Shown here: in pieces, positions 20,986-32,767 of the stretch
Layout: each line of letters starts with the position of its first letter
How positions within the stretch are numbered: the first letter of the stretch is position 1
DNA from: Marsupella aquatica
Taxonomy: Eukaryota; Marchantiophyta
NCBI GenBank assembly: GCA_973895155.1
Contig: OZ316897.1
Location: 5,208,001-5,272,000, forward strand
Length of the DNA: 64,000 nucleotides
Direction of reading: 5' to 3'
The notes under the pieces: model-generated
What the model was told of the DNA's origin: nothing
Database searches by the model: none
Seen by the model: only the letters and a program-made list of their open reading frames with translations
Made by a program: the position numbers and the translations under genes

Positions 20986-22107
20986 TCAGTAATCTGAATG
21001 ATGTAGGCTTCACCAACTTCATTACAACATAGTTGAAACTAAACAAGACTCCACCTATCTCAGTTTTGATGCCGGTGAAGACTCCCGTGGGAATAAACTG
21101 ATAGCCATTACCCATGTTCAACACTCTTCCAGTGACCTTCGGTGTTAACCTCATCCTATTGTTGTTGTATCAATCATAATACATACCCCTGATCCTCCAT
21201 CAATGGGTACACGTAATAATAATTCTCCTTGAATCATTAATATATGGTAGCGTTGGGGCTCCTTGATCCTCTTCTATCATCAGCACGTCGGATCTGGGCT
21301 AACTTGGGTAATCTTGGCTTGCTGAGTATTGCCTTCCTTAATTGTTTTGGAAGTACGGGCTATTATTCAAAAGTTGACCTACCATTGCCGAGACTCTGGA
21401 TTCTAATACACCCTTAGCCAAGTCATAGGGAACTACCGGTTTCTCGTCTGCTAGTTTCTCTCTCTTGGCTTTGGGTTGTTTTTGAACGCTAGGTTCCATG
21501 GGAGTAGGGTTTTCCGAAGCAAATAGCGCTTTGGCTCTTTTGACATCCTTGGCTATTGCTTTGGTATTCTCTAGTGTTTCCAATTCCCAAAGTTGTTCCT
21601 TAACACTAGCCGTAATGGAAGGGTATAACAATTTGGGGTGATCTCAATTGAAATCACTATCTTGTGAAGGATTGGGCCTGTTGGTGAGTTCAGGGCTTAC
21701 CTGGGTTGCCGGCACCTTCCCTTCCCTTCTCCCTCCGTTGATGTTGATGAAGAGTCGACCCTTTCCTCCTTACCCTTCCCTTTGTTCTTGGCCAGACCAT
21801 CCCACCTTTCTTTCCTCCTGGTTGAACGAGTAGAAACACGATAGCAGTCGTGGTCCAGCTCATCTTCTGAGAATGTCAATAAGGCCTCAGCTTTGTCATC
21901 AGATGGTCCAAACTCGGCCTCGGCATCTCTTTGCCATCCTAGTTCAATGTGATTGATATGAAGTCCACCTGATGTAGTGCCTGGTGGTAGGACCTTGACC
22001 GACAAGATTTTGTGATTTGCGACCAATCCTGCCAACCAAGTAGGACATTGTCCTAGCATGTGACCCTCCTGTTGGCATCCCATACATAACCTTGTTGCCG
22101 CTGTCAT
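20985..22107 (-). pseudogene. gypsy gag/protease relic
   Basis: Three fragments in order on the minus strand. The first (22107-21697) has a CCHC knuckle, CMGCQQEGHMLGQC, followed by an acidic, Ser-rich linker. The second (21631-21338) contains AKGVLESRVSAMVGQLLNN, a motif seen just before the protease in plant gypsy elements. The third (21154 to about 20985) reads NPTGVF-like sequence and LVKPTSFRLLI, resembling the end of a retropepsin-like domain. No RT follows; the relic stops at the left inverted arm. Confidence 0.6.
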
Positions 22108-22109
22108 GA

Positions 22110-23412
22110 GGTTTTCTTCCTAAGGGAGAAATCCTCATGTTGGGCTTGTGCAAAAGAAGAGAAAGAAAAAGGATAAACATGTAACCTTTGCATTTTTATG
22201 GATGGATAAGTGAAAAATGGTATTATGAGAGTAGTTTTGAGCGAATGAGGAGTTGGTTGGTGGGTCCTATATGGCTAAATTCCATTGGTGTTTCTTTTTC
22301 CAATGAAGTTGAGTTTGACAAAAATAGACCAATGACAAAGATATATTTGCATTTTTTACTATATTTAGTAACGGAAAAATAGAGTGAGTTGGCAGGATTA
22401 TTTGTCGACCATTGACGTCATCAACGGTAATTTGGGTCTAATGGTTGTGATGATGAAGTGACTTTCATTTGTTGCATATTTGGCTTAGTCTTAGCCATTT
22501 ATTTATCATTTGATTGTCATGGGGCTTATTTTGGACATAGAGAGTTATTTTGAAGGGTTAAAACCCTGGTTACTTGTTTGAATGGTGTGGTGGCGGCTTG
22601 GGGTTTGAGTATGGAAGGGGTAGGTCATGCATGGCATGCTGTTTTCCCCCTACTTGCTCAAACTTAATTATGGTTTAGTATTGGGTTACAATCAAAACGG
22701 TGGCAGTTTCCGATTTGCAAGCAACTCAAGAGGAGACAAGTGTTGGTATTGGTATGGCTAAGGGTGAAGCTCAAGCTTGAGTATGACAACTCAAGCTAGG
22801 AGACAAGGTTGAGACTTGCCTTAGTGGTGAGTTGTTTTTTGTGGAGGTTAACCAGGTGGTTGAGTTCATAGAGGTAGCAAAAGCTAGTTGGATTGCAAGT
22901 TAGACCTTGACAAGTGTTGGGGAGGCTTGGAGGGTGGTTGGAGCTCAAGTTCACGTTGGATTAAGATTGGTCCATGGTTTTGCTGTTGTCTGGTCCCTAT
23001 TTGCTCAACATTCACTTGAATTTAGTGCCTGGATTATGGTGGAGAGATGGCGGGCAGTTGTTGGGCTGCTAGTCACTTGCTGCCAAGTGCTTGGTTGGAA
23101 TGAAGTGGGCTGGAGGAGGAAGTTACAAATTCTGATGGGGGAGGCAAGTCAGGGGCTTAAGGGAGAGCTTGGAGGGAAGGAGCCAAGGTATCATTCTTCA
23201 TTCTCACTTTCTCAGAGTTGATAGCTTGGAGGTGGGGAAGAGAGATATTGCCATGATTGTGGGTAAAAGAGCCATAGCTCCTCTCTTCTAGGTGCCTAAT
23301 GTTTGAAGGGCCTAGTTGAGAGTTGGGAGGTAGTTTCTTTTATGGAAGAGAGACCTGCGGAAGTAGATGTGAAGGAATTGGGCTTATGTGTGTCTAGAGG
23401 TGTGTTGCCTAA
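22110..23412. other. no gene seen
   Basis: Low-coding sequence. An ORF at 22907-23221 is Trp/Gly-rich with no recognisable domain and is probably chance. Confidence 0.5.
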
Positions 23413-23421
23413 CCTTGAGTG

Positions 23422-23736
23422 GGGTATAACCACCATGCCAGGAAACAGTAAAAAGGAAACAGTAAACAGCAAAATGGATGAAATTTTTTTGAAATTTGTT
23501 TGGGATTTTTTTGGGGGATTTTTTTTTTTGGTTTATATTTTTGACATTTTTTTACTAGCGCCCCAAGCTAGTAATAGTAGCGCCTGGCACTAGCAAAAAA
23601 TGATCGTTTTTAAATTTTTTTTGAATTTTTTGAATTTTAATGAGAAATTTTTTATATCTCATTTTTGCTCATAACAGTAAAATTTTGCTCATAACAGGAA
23701 ATCATTTTCCTGTTTCCTGACACGGTGTAAAGCCTC
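23422..23736. mobile_element. Mutator-type MITE copy 1
   Basis: Flanked by a perfect 9-bp target duplication, CCTTGAGTG, at 23413-23421 and 23737-23745. The ends are inverted and degenerate: GGGTATAACC...CAGGAAACAG on the left, CTGTTTCCTGACACGG...CTC on the right. The AT-rich interior holds a CTAGCGC/GCTAG core. It belongs with the copies at 24200 and 43104. Confidence 0.88.
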
Positions 23737-24199
23737 CCTTGAGTGCAACTGCCTTGGTAATTGCCTTGTTCATTCACCTACCGGTATGGACTTGTCTTGC
23801 CTTGAGGGTTGGTGTAGCTTGGAAGGGGCACCTTTGTTGCAATCCTTACCCGATATCTAGAACATTAAAGGTAAGGTGGAAATTATTGGCTTTACTCTTG
23901 TGTGGAAGCGCTGGCCAATTATCCACTCAGTTTGGGAGAAGGAAACATTGAAAGATGATAAGTAAGGAGTATGGAAGGGGAAGAGCTCTTCTCCATGGTT
24001 GAGGTTTTGCTTGCTTGAGAGTTGAAGGTGTAGGACAAGTCAGAGTAGATAGGCTAATTCAAAGCCTTGTTTTTGATAGACTTGTGGAGGGGTTGAGATG
24101 CAATCTTATACGTACTACTTGGTGTTACTTGCTACAAGGGTCTTGATGGAGATCTACTTTTGACTTAGAAAAACCTATAGTTATATTAATTTGATTATG

Positions 24200-24481
24200 G
24201 GGTATTTACAAACAACAGGAAACAGCAAACAGGAAACAGGAAACAAAAACTGGTAATAGGAAAATGAGTGGTAATTTTTTTTGAATTTTTTTGAATTTTT
24301 TGAATTTTTTTTTTTGCCGAAAATATTTTTTTGCTAGCGCCCAAAGCTAGCCAAAAAATTGTTGTCGACATTTTTTTTGTTGAAAATTGTGATTTTTTAG
24401 GAAATATTTTTACATTGTCATTTTTCTGGTAACAGTAAATTTTTGCTGGTAAACCTGTTTACTGTCACGCATGTCATACCC
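24200..24481. mobile_element. Mutator-type MITE copy 2
   Basis: Target duplication TTGATTATG (24191-24199) versus TTGATTATT (24482-24490), 8 of 9 matching. Ends GGGTATTTAC...CAGGAAACAG and CTGTTTACTGTCACGC...ATACCC. The core is GCTAGCGCCCAAAGCTAGCC. The 282-bp length and AT-rich interior fit a non-autonomous MULE. Confidence 0.9.
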
Positions 24482-24739
24482 TTGATTATTGAGGAGAAAT
24501 TGTCCTCAATTTTGTAAATGGATGAGTTACTTTGCTTTGGCTATGGATGAGGTGGATAATTTTGTGATGCTTGGTTGATTAGAAGTCTTGTTGCTTAGAG
24601 TTGTCTTGTTGGTAACCGTCTACTATCTCCAGCAGCCATACACCCAGCGTGTTTGTCAAGACCTTTCCCACCTTTTTGCTTATCCTCAGGACACCGCCAC
24701 TAGGGGTTTACTTGGAGTAGCTGGACGCCTCATCTCCTT

Positions 24740-25205
24740 GGCTAATTTCTTTAGCCGTACCGTTTGATTATCCGCCCACCGCTGCAAGTTCTCCACCTTC
24801 CGCACACTGTCCTCCAACTCCAAACTGTCTTGTCTAGCTCTCCCGAGTGTCTTTCAACTCCTTTTGGGTTTCTTCCAACTCCTTTTGCAAGGCCACCCTC
24901 TCCTCTTGAGCCTCTCAGCTCCTTGTTGAACTTGTGGACAACATCAAACTCCATCTTGTTCATCTTCTTGTAGGTTTGATCGAGCATCTCGTCCTTCTTA
25001 CGCAGGTTGGCTTGGAAATTGGCCGATAGGTTTGCAAGATCCTCTTGTAGCCGATAAATACCTTGGTAGGTTTTATTCAACTTGACATCCTTCTGCTGAA
25101 ATGCCTTGCAGAGATCTTTGAGCTCTCCTTTTAGTGTCGTCTCCTTCCTCTGGGCATCTACCATGGCCCGGTTGCAGGTCATTAGGTGAGCCTGCTCTAC
25201 GTCCT
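24740..25205 (-). pseudogene. A-family coiled-coil relic (A5)
   Basis: The minus-strand reading ANFQANLRKKDEMLDQTYKK with KMNKMEFDVVHKFNKEL matches the coiled-coil segment of the A ORF, and is closest to copy A4. It lacks all N-terminal parts and joins the right inverted arm at about 25205. Its C-terminal side shifts frame. Confidence 0.75.
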
Positions 25206-25206
25206 T

Positions 25207-26262
25207 GAGAGTCGCAAAACTCGACTACCTTAACACTTAGCTCCAGCATCGGTGACTCCGACGCTGAGTTCCCTTATGGTCCAGGCCCAGATAGGCCATC
25301 CGGGGAGGACTTAGCATGGGAAGACTTGTGGGCAATGAGACGTGGCACTAGCAAAGGCAAGGCGCCAAGCTGGTGACACACACGTACTAAGGACTTAGAC
25401 TAGGTGAGAGCTGGTCGGGTCGAGGGGAAAAAGGGCCGGGCTCAAGGTTGACTCTCCGAACCCCTGGACAGATTTGACTTTTGAGGGCAATGAGAGCTCC
25501 TCTTGGGCCCAAGGCCAATGGAGTTGACGCCACAGGCAACGGACGCTTGGGCACGAGTTATGGCCCGATCCGGGTTTGGCCAATTGGGGGCCCCAAGCGA
25601 TGATGAGATCTAAGGGCCCATGAGCATTGGGTCGGCCCAACCACAAAAGGCTAAGGCACTCCGCTTGCGGACGCCTAACTAGGAAGTTATGGGCATTGCC
25701 AGTTGGTGGTGCGCCCAGACATGCGAGATACGGTCCGGGTTGGGGACCAAAATTTTGAAAACCAAAGGTGGTCCGGGGGTGGCAGGTCTCGAGAAGCATA
25801 TATGAGGGGAGTGGTGTCTCCCTGGGGGCTAAGGGCGAGCCGAAGTGGTGAGCCACGGTGGTCGCGACACTAAGGGAAAATATCAAACGGAAATGACGAT
25901 AACTTCCCAATGGGAAGTCCATTGGAGGACTTCTTGGGTGCGTTGGAAATCTCTCAAGGAGGACTACATCCTCCTGAGCTCAAATGGTTTGGGGGAAACG
26001 TAAGTTCTCAAGGTTTGTGGGTGTTATCTTGCTCACTTGCCAAATCCTACCGAAACAGCAACCAAGCCGCGTTCAGTCTCTCAAGGGAGCTTGCGTTGGG
26101 AAGGCAAGGCCAAGTAGGCGTGGAGGTTGAGTTACAAGGGCACTTGGCCCCTAGACCATCAGTGGGGCAAGAACCGGGAGTTGGTTGCTAAAGTCGGGGC
26201 CATTCTGGTCCCAACATGTAGGGACAAGCTTTGGGACAAGCCATGCCACTTGGGCCATAAGC
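25207..26262 (-). repeat. right arm of ~1 kb inverted repeat
   Basis: Reverse-complement counterpart of 19928-20985. Ordered landmarks run in mirror order, from GAGTCGCAAAACTCGACTACC near 25208 to GGGACAAGCC near 26240. The two arms enclose about 4.2 kb of unrelated relics. Confidence 0.82.
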
Positions 26263-26683
26263 ATGTCTTGGGGGTAGGGCGATCACTTGGTGATGGATAG
26301 ATATGAGGGGAACCCCGGGTTGCATCCAAGGAAGGAGCTGTTCTGGACAAACAATGGGCGTCCATTCTGGTTCTGGCTTATGGCATCGGGAGGACCTATC
26401 GCTGACCTACTTACCAGTGTCTGTTGAGCTTGAGTTGGGATGCTAGACTTGGGGGTTCTAGATCCTGAAGGGTTGCTTACCAAGACACTTGGTTGTTTGT
26501 ACAGACAGTGAGGACCGTTGAGTAGCGGTTCCGTTCAGGAGCAAGTGCGGCTTTGTATGGGAGGGGCTGCTGGTGGTGCAAGGGGCACTAAGTTGTTTGC
26601 TCAAGGTATTCCATGGAGGCGCTTGGGCACCAGGGGCACTTAGGCGTGGGTGGTGGGATTGGTGAGGGCGTTGGGTGGCAAGG
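26263..26683. other. no gene seen
   Basis: A short stretch between the right arm and the B-like terminal region. No feature recognised. Confidence 0.5.
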
Positions 26684-28090
26684 TGTCACGCGATTGACAT
26701 GGGTCTTAACACCAAAAACGTCACTATGGGTGCCAAAACCATCTCCTTGTACCTGAGGATCACGAAGGGATGTTGTGAATGCCGGTAAACACCAGTTTAT
26801 GCCCTTAACACCAGACTATCATAGCAAGACTCTATCACACATCACCCAAGCTCAATCCCAAGGAACCAAGGTTGGGGATCAGATCTGCGCTCATGATAGT
26901 TCTGGTGAGAAGGGGTCTTCATATCGGGCCCGTACACACAGGGCCTAGCGCTACGGTGCGCATAGGTCTATACATATGCTTACTGTCATAGGTATGTTTC
27001 TATTCCGCCGCCGGAATGTACCCATAAACCAGTGACTCCTGACTGATTCCCGGCTTAGGGACTTCTAAGCCATTGCCCCACCACTCTGCCATTCCACTCT
27101 CAACAATCAAAGCTATGACAGTCCTCACCCAGCCCGCTTCAATGCACCCGGTACACCTCTCAGTGGCGCTGCTAGTTCCATCATACACTCAGATTGCCTC
27201 ACACACACACACATCCATGAGAGAAATGAGGCCTGAGAGGAAAACTCAATTAGATTCAAAGATGTGCACAATAGTTCACTGAGAACACTTGATCTGAACA
27301 CTAGGGCCGAAGGCTGTCTCCTCCAGATTGTGACGTGCTTGCCCTGCAAGCCCCGTGCTTGCCATGCAAGCTCAATCCTGAACTCAACCTCCTTCACTGC
27401 ACTTCATTCTTGGGGGCACATACAGATCTCACACCTCCAATTCAGAACGTCAAGTTACGCATGCATAGTTGACTCGACTTCAAAGCTGGTACCAGGCCTA
27501 ACGGCGATCTATCCCAGACTGCAATGAGGCCCGGCCTCACGCTTGCCCTGCAAGCTCAGCTCTGGCCATAGATCCCTTAGTGCTCTCCACCAGACAAAGG
27601 CCGGGACTCCCCATGGATCACGTAGCCTTGCCAGACTGAACTGTAAATGCTCCTCCTGCTGCCCCTTAATCAGTACCTCAGCCTCCCTAATGTGCCCACC
27701 GCAAATCGAATTGAAATCCTCCCCACAGTTTACAATCACCAATACATCACCTATCACCAAGGCTCTGTATCGGGGGAAAAGAACCCAGTTGTGCTGCCCA
27801 CTAGAAAGAGCCACAATCCAGCTCGCAAACCTAGCAACCCGTTGCTGTGAAGCTTGGCTGATTACTCCCTAAGTAATAGCACAACCAAGCTCTCCCCAAC
27901 ACGCAGCGTCCAAGTCCAGCCTTGCTTGCACAGAGCTCCTCCCCGCTACTCAGTCTAAGTGAGATCACACAACTGAAGTCACCCCCCTGCCTCTACCGGA
28001 GGGATGCTCTATATACTCTCTCATACTGAGCCCAAATGGGTGGATACTACGCTGCTGGAGCCCCATCCCAGCCCTAACAGAGCCGCCACT
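26684..28090 (-). repeat. B-like 3' terminal region (B')
   Basis: It starts TGTCACGCG and shares ordered blocks with B at 37863-41230: CATAGGTATGTTT, a hairpin ATTCCGCCGCCGGAAT (27002-27017), a second hairpin (27052-27071), ATAGTTGACTCGACTT (near 27468), GGCCTAACGGC and GGCCGGGACTCCCC. TATATA occurs at about 28012. No ORF of the B type is attached. It may be a solo terminal region or part of the LTR of the gypsy remnant that follows. Confidence 0.6.
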
Positions 28091-28511
28091 ATCTCTAACT
28101 ACTGAACCCTAACTCGCAACTTTATTTCTATCTCGAATTGGCTATGTACTTCGGATTCGGCCCTCCTCCCTGGTTTTCGCGAGCTTGCGCCTCCTCTCCC
28201 GATTTCTCTATTTAACCATTTTCTGCGTGGATAGCAGCGTTGGAAGCGGCTTGAGCTCCTCTTTCCAACGAGGTCAATTATAGCCGATTTGGTCAAATAC
28301 ATAGAGAGTTATGCCCCCGCAACCGAGAGGGGGTACTCACTGCTGCGCTAACCCGAGTTACATAGCTAACCCGAGTTTGGCTAACCTAGCTATCCTATCT
28401 AACCCGAGTAGAGCTAACCCGTGGTCTCGGGTTAGGTCGCTACCCGCTATCCGCTATCCGCTAACCTAGCCTAAGCTGAGCCCGAATCCGAGCTTACCTA
28501 TGCTAACCTGA

Positions 28512-28690
28512 GTCCGCGCTGACCTGAGCTAAGCTGAAGCCGTGTTGACGTGAGCTAAGCTGAAGCCGTGCTGACCTGAGCTAAGCTGAAGCCGTTCTTA
28601 CCTGAGATAAGCTGAAGCCGTGCTTACCTAAGCTAAGCTGAAGCCGTGCTGACCTGAGCTAAGCTGAAGCCGTGCTCACATAAGCTAAGC
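28512..28690. repeat. 26-bp tandem repeat
   Basis: About seven units of CTGACCTGAGCTAAGCTGAAGCCGTG. They are preceded (28340-28510) by looser CTAACCCGAG repeats of similar flavour. No coding sense. Confidence 0.85.
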
Positions 28691-29073
28691 CGTGGTCGAG
28701 CTTGGGTTAACCCGAAACTAAAGCCGAATCCGCTAATTCCGGCCACAAGTTAACCCGTCACACTAATCAGGCCGTATCTTTCTTAATACACCTCTGTTTC
28801 CCGAGTGTTTTATATCGATTTTACTCGCCTTGACCAGATCTTTCCAATGCTCTTTACAGATCCGGATTTGGTGACATATTGAAAGAGATATGGTCACCGA
28901 CCACCTGCGACATAGCTTTTATTTCCCTACTCTTAACGCCATGATTGCCCTTATTCTTGCCATCTTGCTAATTGTTATGCAATATCAATAGCTACTCCTT
29001 GCATACAGCAACCTACTTAATCAGATTACAAAATAAGGACCATGTCATTGGCGTCACACAAGGTCCACCACTT

Positions 29074-29577
29074 GTGGTATCAGAGCAATTGTCGGCATAG
29101 ACACCGGGTCGAGGTTGTGCTAAGTTAGAATCCAAAAATCTTAATGGATTTTTACGTGGACCTAGTGCTTCAACATGCCAGGTGGGTCGACTATGGGCAG
29201 ATGTGGTTACTGGAGACATGGCAAAGAACACTCGATCAAAGAGTGGCAAGCAGGCTCCCCCCGCGCGCCAAGGGGAGAGCCCAAGTTCAAGAAGAGTAGA
29301 AGGTGGACGGGTTGACTTCCCTAGACAAACATTACAAGAAGGATGACAAGGATGTGGCGGCCAAACCATTGACCGCCACAGGGATCACGTCAAGTGCAAA
29401 GTGTCGTCGACTTGGGTCTGTACATTCTCCAATGGGTCTGTACAATTGGCCAACATCACAGGAGAGGTATACCCAGTTTTCATACACTACAACCGCCTAA
29501 AGAAATATTACATGGATGAAGATGAGGTTGTTCGCAAGGACGCTTCACAATTAAGTGGGGAGCTATGTGATGCCTAG
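29074..29577 (+). mobile_element. internally deleted gypsy remnant: PBS, gag start, pol end
   Basis: The PBS TGGTATCAGAGC is at 29074-29085. A gag-like N-terminus begins at an ATG at 29218 (MAKNTRSKSGKQAPPARQGE) and stays open to about 29340. A large deletion then joins it to the integrase C-terminal end (about 29416-29577: NGSVQL, RLKKYYMDEDE, ASQLSGELCDA). This end is clearly homologous to the end of the gypsy pol at 1502. The stop TAG (29575-29577) lies inside TGTGATGCCTAGCC, the start of A4. Confidence 0.75.
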
Positions 29578-32340
29578 CCAAGAATCACTAGGTCGTTAAA
29601 ATGGTAAAACCGGGTGGTATACACTAAAACCATTAGTATAAGGAGGAAAAAAAGAGAAAATATAAACAATTAAGGGTATCCATGGAACCCGGGCCAAGGC
29701 CGGAAGTAAGGGCGCAATGGCAACCAGGGGGCACAATTAGGATTAGGATATGCTGAGTACCGGCAACTATAGGTAATCAATGGGAAATTAGGCAACGGCA
29801 GGCTGGAGGGGGGTAAGGACTGTTCACCAAGGGTGGCAGCTCATTCGCGAGCATTGATCAAACAGATTGCAAGAAGAAGCCAACAACTGTCACCTGCTTA
29901 GGCAAACTCTATGGGCAAAGGCAAATACCAAGCATTGACACAAGGGAGGGAAAAGCATGGACAAAAGCAACGGTGTTGGGAGAATCATCAGGAGTAGCCA
30001 AAATGAAGAGGAAGGTGCCAACCAACAAAGAGGCCACCCCGGCCAAAAGAACAAGGTTGGTGGCACCTAAGAAGCCGGCCGAGCAGACAAGAAGGAGGCA
30101 GGAGGAGGCCGATTAAGCAAAGGTCAACCTTGTCAATGCCATCCCCACAAGGGATGACACATGGAAAGGCTGGGCAAAGGTCTTGCCAAAGGAGGTGCAA
30201 CTATACTTTGCACAAGATGAGGATGCATGTTTTACGGCCATGTAGTCCCAAAAGTACCGAGGCTTCATGGCCGGATCCGGCTTGGAGACAATTGTTTGAT
30301 TACCTTGGCTAAAGCCTGAGGTGCCGGATTTAGACCTGCTGGAATTCGTGGGATCCTGGGATCAAAAATCAGACATGACGAAGGTGTATGGGAGGGTATT
30401 CTACCTCACTCCCAAGGTGATCACCAAGGTAAAGGCTTGCCAATAGGCAACAAGATCAAGGTCGACACCCGAAAGAACTTGTCAAACAAGGAGTTCAGAT
30501 CTTGCAAACCTATAGGCCAAGTTCCAAGCTGACCTGCGTAAGAAGGACGAGATGCTCAATCAAACCTACAAGAAGATGAACAAGATGGAGTTTGATGTTG
30601 TCCATGAGCTCAACAAGGAGCTGGGAGAAGCTTAGGAGGAGAGGGCGGCCTTGCAAAAGGAGCTGGAGGAAACCCAAAAGGAGTTGGAAGACACTTGGGG
30701 AGAGCTAGACGAGATAGTTTGGAGTTGGAGGACAGCGTGCAAAAGGTGGAGAACTTGCAGCGGCGGGTGGATAATTACACGATGCAGCTAAAGAAATTAG
30801 CCAAGGAGATGAGGCGCCCAGCTACTCCAAGTCAACCCCCGGTGGCGGCAGCAAAGTTGCCAGGTGTGGTATTGGCTGAGCAACAAGCCCAGGCACCCTT
30901 ACCAGTGTCGGAAGTAAGTGGCAACTGAAGGGGAAGGTTTAGGGTGCCTGGGAAGGGAAGGAGAAGAATAAACAAAAACCTTCCGGTTCAGGAGTCCACA
31001 TGCTTCCCCCGGCCACTGTGACTGAGGTAGAGAGCATGGTGCCGGCCTTATGCAAGGTTGTGGCGGTCAAGAGGACCAGCTAGGTGAGGCCATGATGGGC
31101 ACTGACTCAAGGTTGCCAATCATTGATCGGTATCAACCGCAACCTTGGGTAGACAAGACCACCCGCCTCGTAGGACAAGCCTTCGAGGAGGACCACTATG
31201 GCAAGGAGACCGATGCTGGGACTGCCAGTGCCAAAGCCGCAATAACAAACCCACCACTTTTGCAGGCAAGGGAGATAGAAGCCGTAGACAAGGCTAAGGC
31301 TAGAGTGGGACCCAATCACGCCGAGGATGGGTTGACCCAGTTGGGAGCGGGTAACCTGTTAGAGGACGGACCTACTACATTGGCCACCAAAGAGGGATTG
31401 GGGGCGTCCATTGGGGGCAAGCCACCTCTGACATGACGATGGTGGAGGGTCATCCCTTTTAGGGAAGGTGGACGTGGAGGAAGGCTAGGAGGCGTGAGTG
31501 GGCAAAGCAGGCGCAAACCTCCAAATTTAGGATTAGGATCAGGGCCAAGAAGCGGCCCTGACACTTAGATTAGTGGGATTGCGGACCCACTGGTAAGAGC
31601 AACACTTGTGTTCTTGCCCTGTTGTACATAGGTAGATTATAGTTAGGGGTAGATTAGGCTTACACAACAAGGAAGTAAGTAGATACGCTGCCTGGATAAA
31701 TACCAATGCAGCGGGGAGTTCAGGGCCTTTTTCTTAAGCAAGTTTTTAGTGCACCGACAAGGTTGGGACCAATTAGTAAGAGAAGCTCTCTGTTAGTTAT
31801 GCAGTGACTCTTGTGTATATTCATGTTTCCTCATGCCTAAGAGCTAAATAGAGTTGGCTTTCTGGCTTAGTTTGTAGATCTTGTATATGAGAAATACTCT
31901 TTGTATGGCAGTTGCACGGTATAACTTAGTTAGTATGTTTCATTTTTCTATTTGTATGTCGCATCAACTTGTGTGAAGATCACCCACATCAACTACAAGA
32001 GAGACCAAGTTGTAAGAAGCAATAAGAGTTGGATGTGTCGAGCTAAGAGAAATCTTAGTGGCTACCCAAGCCGATTGGGCATCATTCCGGGGGCGGAATC
32101 CAAACATTCCTAAATGGAGACCTAGAGAAGAGAGGAAGGAGAGGCCTAGAATAGGCCGGCTACATATCTCATGACCCGATGAAGGATCCGTCTAGTATAT
32201 GTGGGTAACAAGTTAGTAAAATAATTAGCAACGTCCAATGCCGATAAGCCGTGGAACCGGCCTTGGCAAGAGCAAAACCAATGGGAATCGGCTTGTTAAA
32301 GGCAGGTTCTTGGGTTTAGAGAGCCATGGGACGCACCACA
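29566..32340 (+). mobile_element. element A4, degenerate copy with both ends
   Basis: 5' end TGTGATGCCTAGCC at 29566; 3' end GGACGCACCACA at 32340. The 3' end is shared with A2 (54999-55020, reversed) and the 5' end with A1 and A3. The ends are TGTGATGC and GCACCACA, i.e. imperfect inverted 8-mers with TG..CA termini. The copy sits immediately downstream of a gypsy pol end, where a 3' LTR would be expected. Confidence 0.75.
29693..31436 (+). pseudogene. A4 gag-like ORF, internally deleted
   Basis: Begins MEPGPRPEVR-like at 29693 and follows the A ORF through the helical part, the globular part (30121-30500: NAIPTRDDTWKGW, DLLEFVGSWD, FYLTPKVI) and the LPIGNK block. At about 30503 a deletion jumps straight to the coiled coil (LRKKDEMLNQTYKKMNKMEF). 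The tail (30840-31436) ends in GASIGGKPPLT, the counterpart of GASIEDPPPVS in A1 and A3. Several in-frame stops and at least two frameshifts occur. Unlike A1 and A3 it has no stop at the junction of the N-terminal segment, supporting an uninterrupted ancestral ORF. Confidence 0.7.
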
Positions 32341-32601
32341 GATGTCAATGTCACTATTGGGTCAATTGATTCAATACTAAGGATGTTGGAAAACCCAAAT
32401 CCAATGATCAAATCTCTTGTGGAGGGGCCAAACTCGACAAGTCTTTTTAAAGACCTCCTTTTGGGGAGAAAAGATATCTTGGAGGCAAGTTTCCTTAGAG
32501 CATTTGAGGATGACATTGCCTACATCTCAAGCCTAGGTACTTCACTCACAATCCTTTGTGTAGTTGTTGCTCCTCATAGCCAAGGTTTCATTAATAGGGT
32601 G

Positions 32602-32632
32602 TAAACCCTAAACCCTACATTGGGGTTTAGGG
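32602..32632. repeat. telomere-like inverted AAACCCT/GGGTTTAG
   Basis: TAAACCCTAAACCCTACATTGGGGTTTAGGG forms an inverted pair of plant telomere-type heptamers around CATT. Confidence 0.7.
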
Positions 32633-32767
32633 ATTTATTTAAAACTTCTTGGCTTCTTATTTTGTACGATTTACTCAGTCACAATCCTTTAATATAAGCT
32701 CAGTCTACTTTATGTTAAGTAGTTGTTGGCTTTTCGTAGCAAACTAAGGTTCCATTATGGTCTAAAC

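Noticed and set aside
22907-23221. 104-codon ORF
   Set aside because: Trp/Gly/Leu-rich chance frame without domain or homologous copy.
26684-29070. A complete 2.4-kb LTR ending at the PBS at 29074
   Set aside because: Its start TGTCACGCG fits, and TATATA occurs at 28012, but no matching 3' LTR follows the pol end at 29577 and the right boundary is unclear, so I list only the B-like part.
32326-32604. 92-codon ORF just before the DUF7869 region
   Set aside because: Begins inside the A4 3' end and shows no transposase motif; could be chance or a remnant of an unknown gene.
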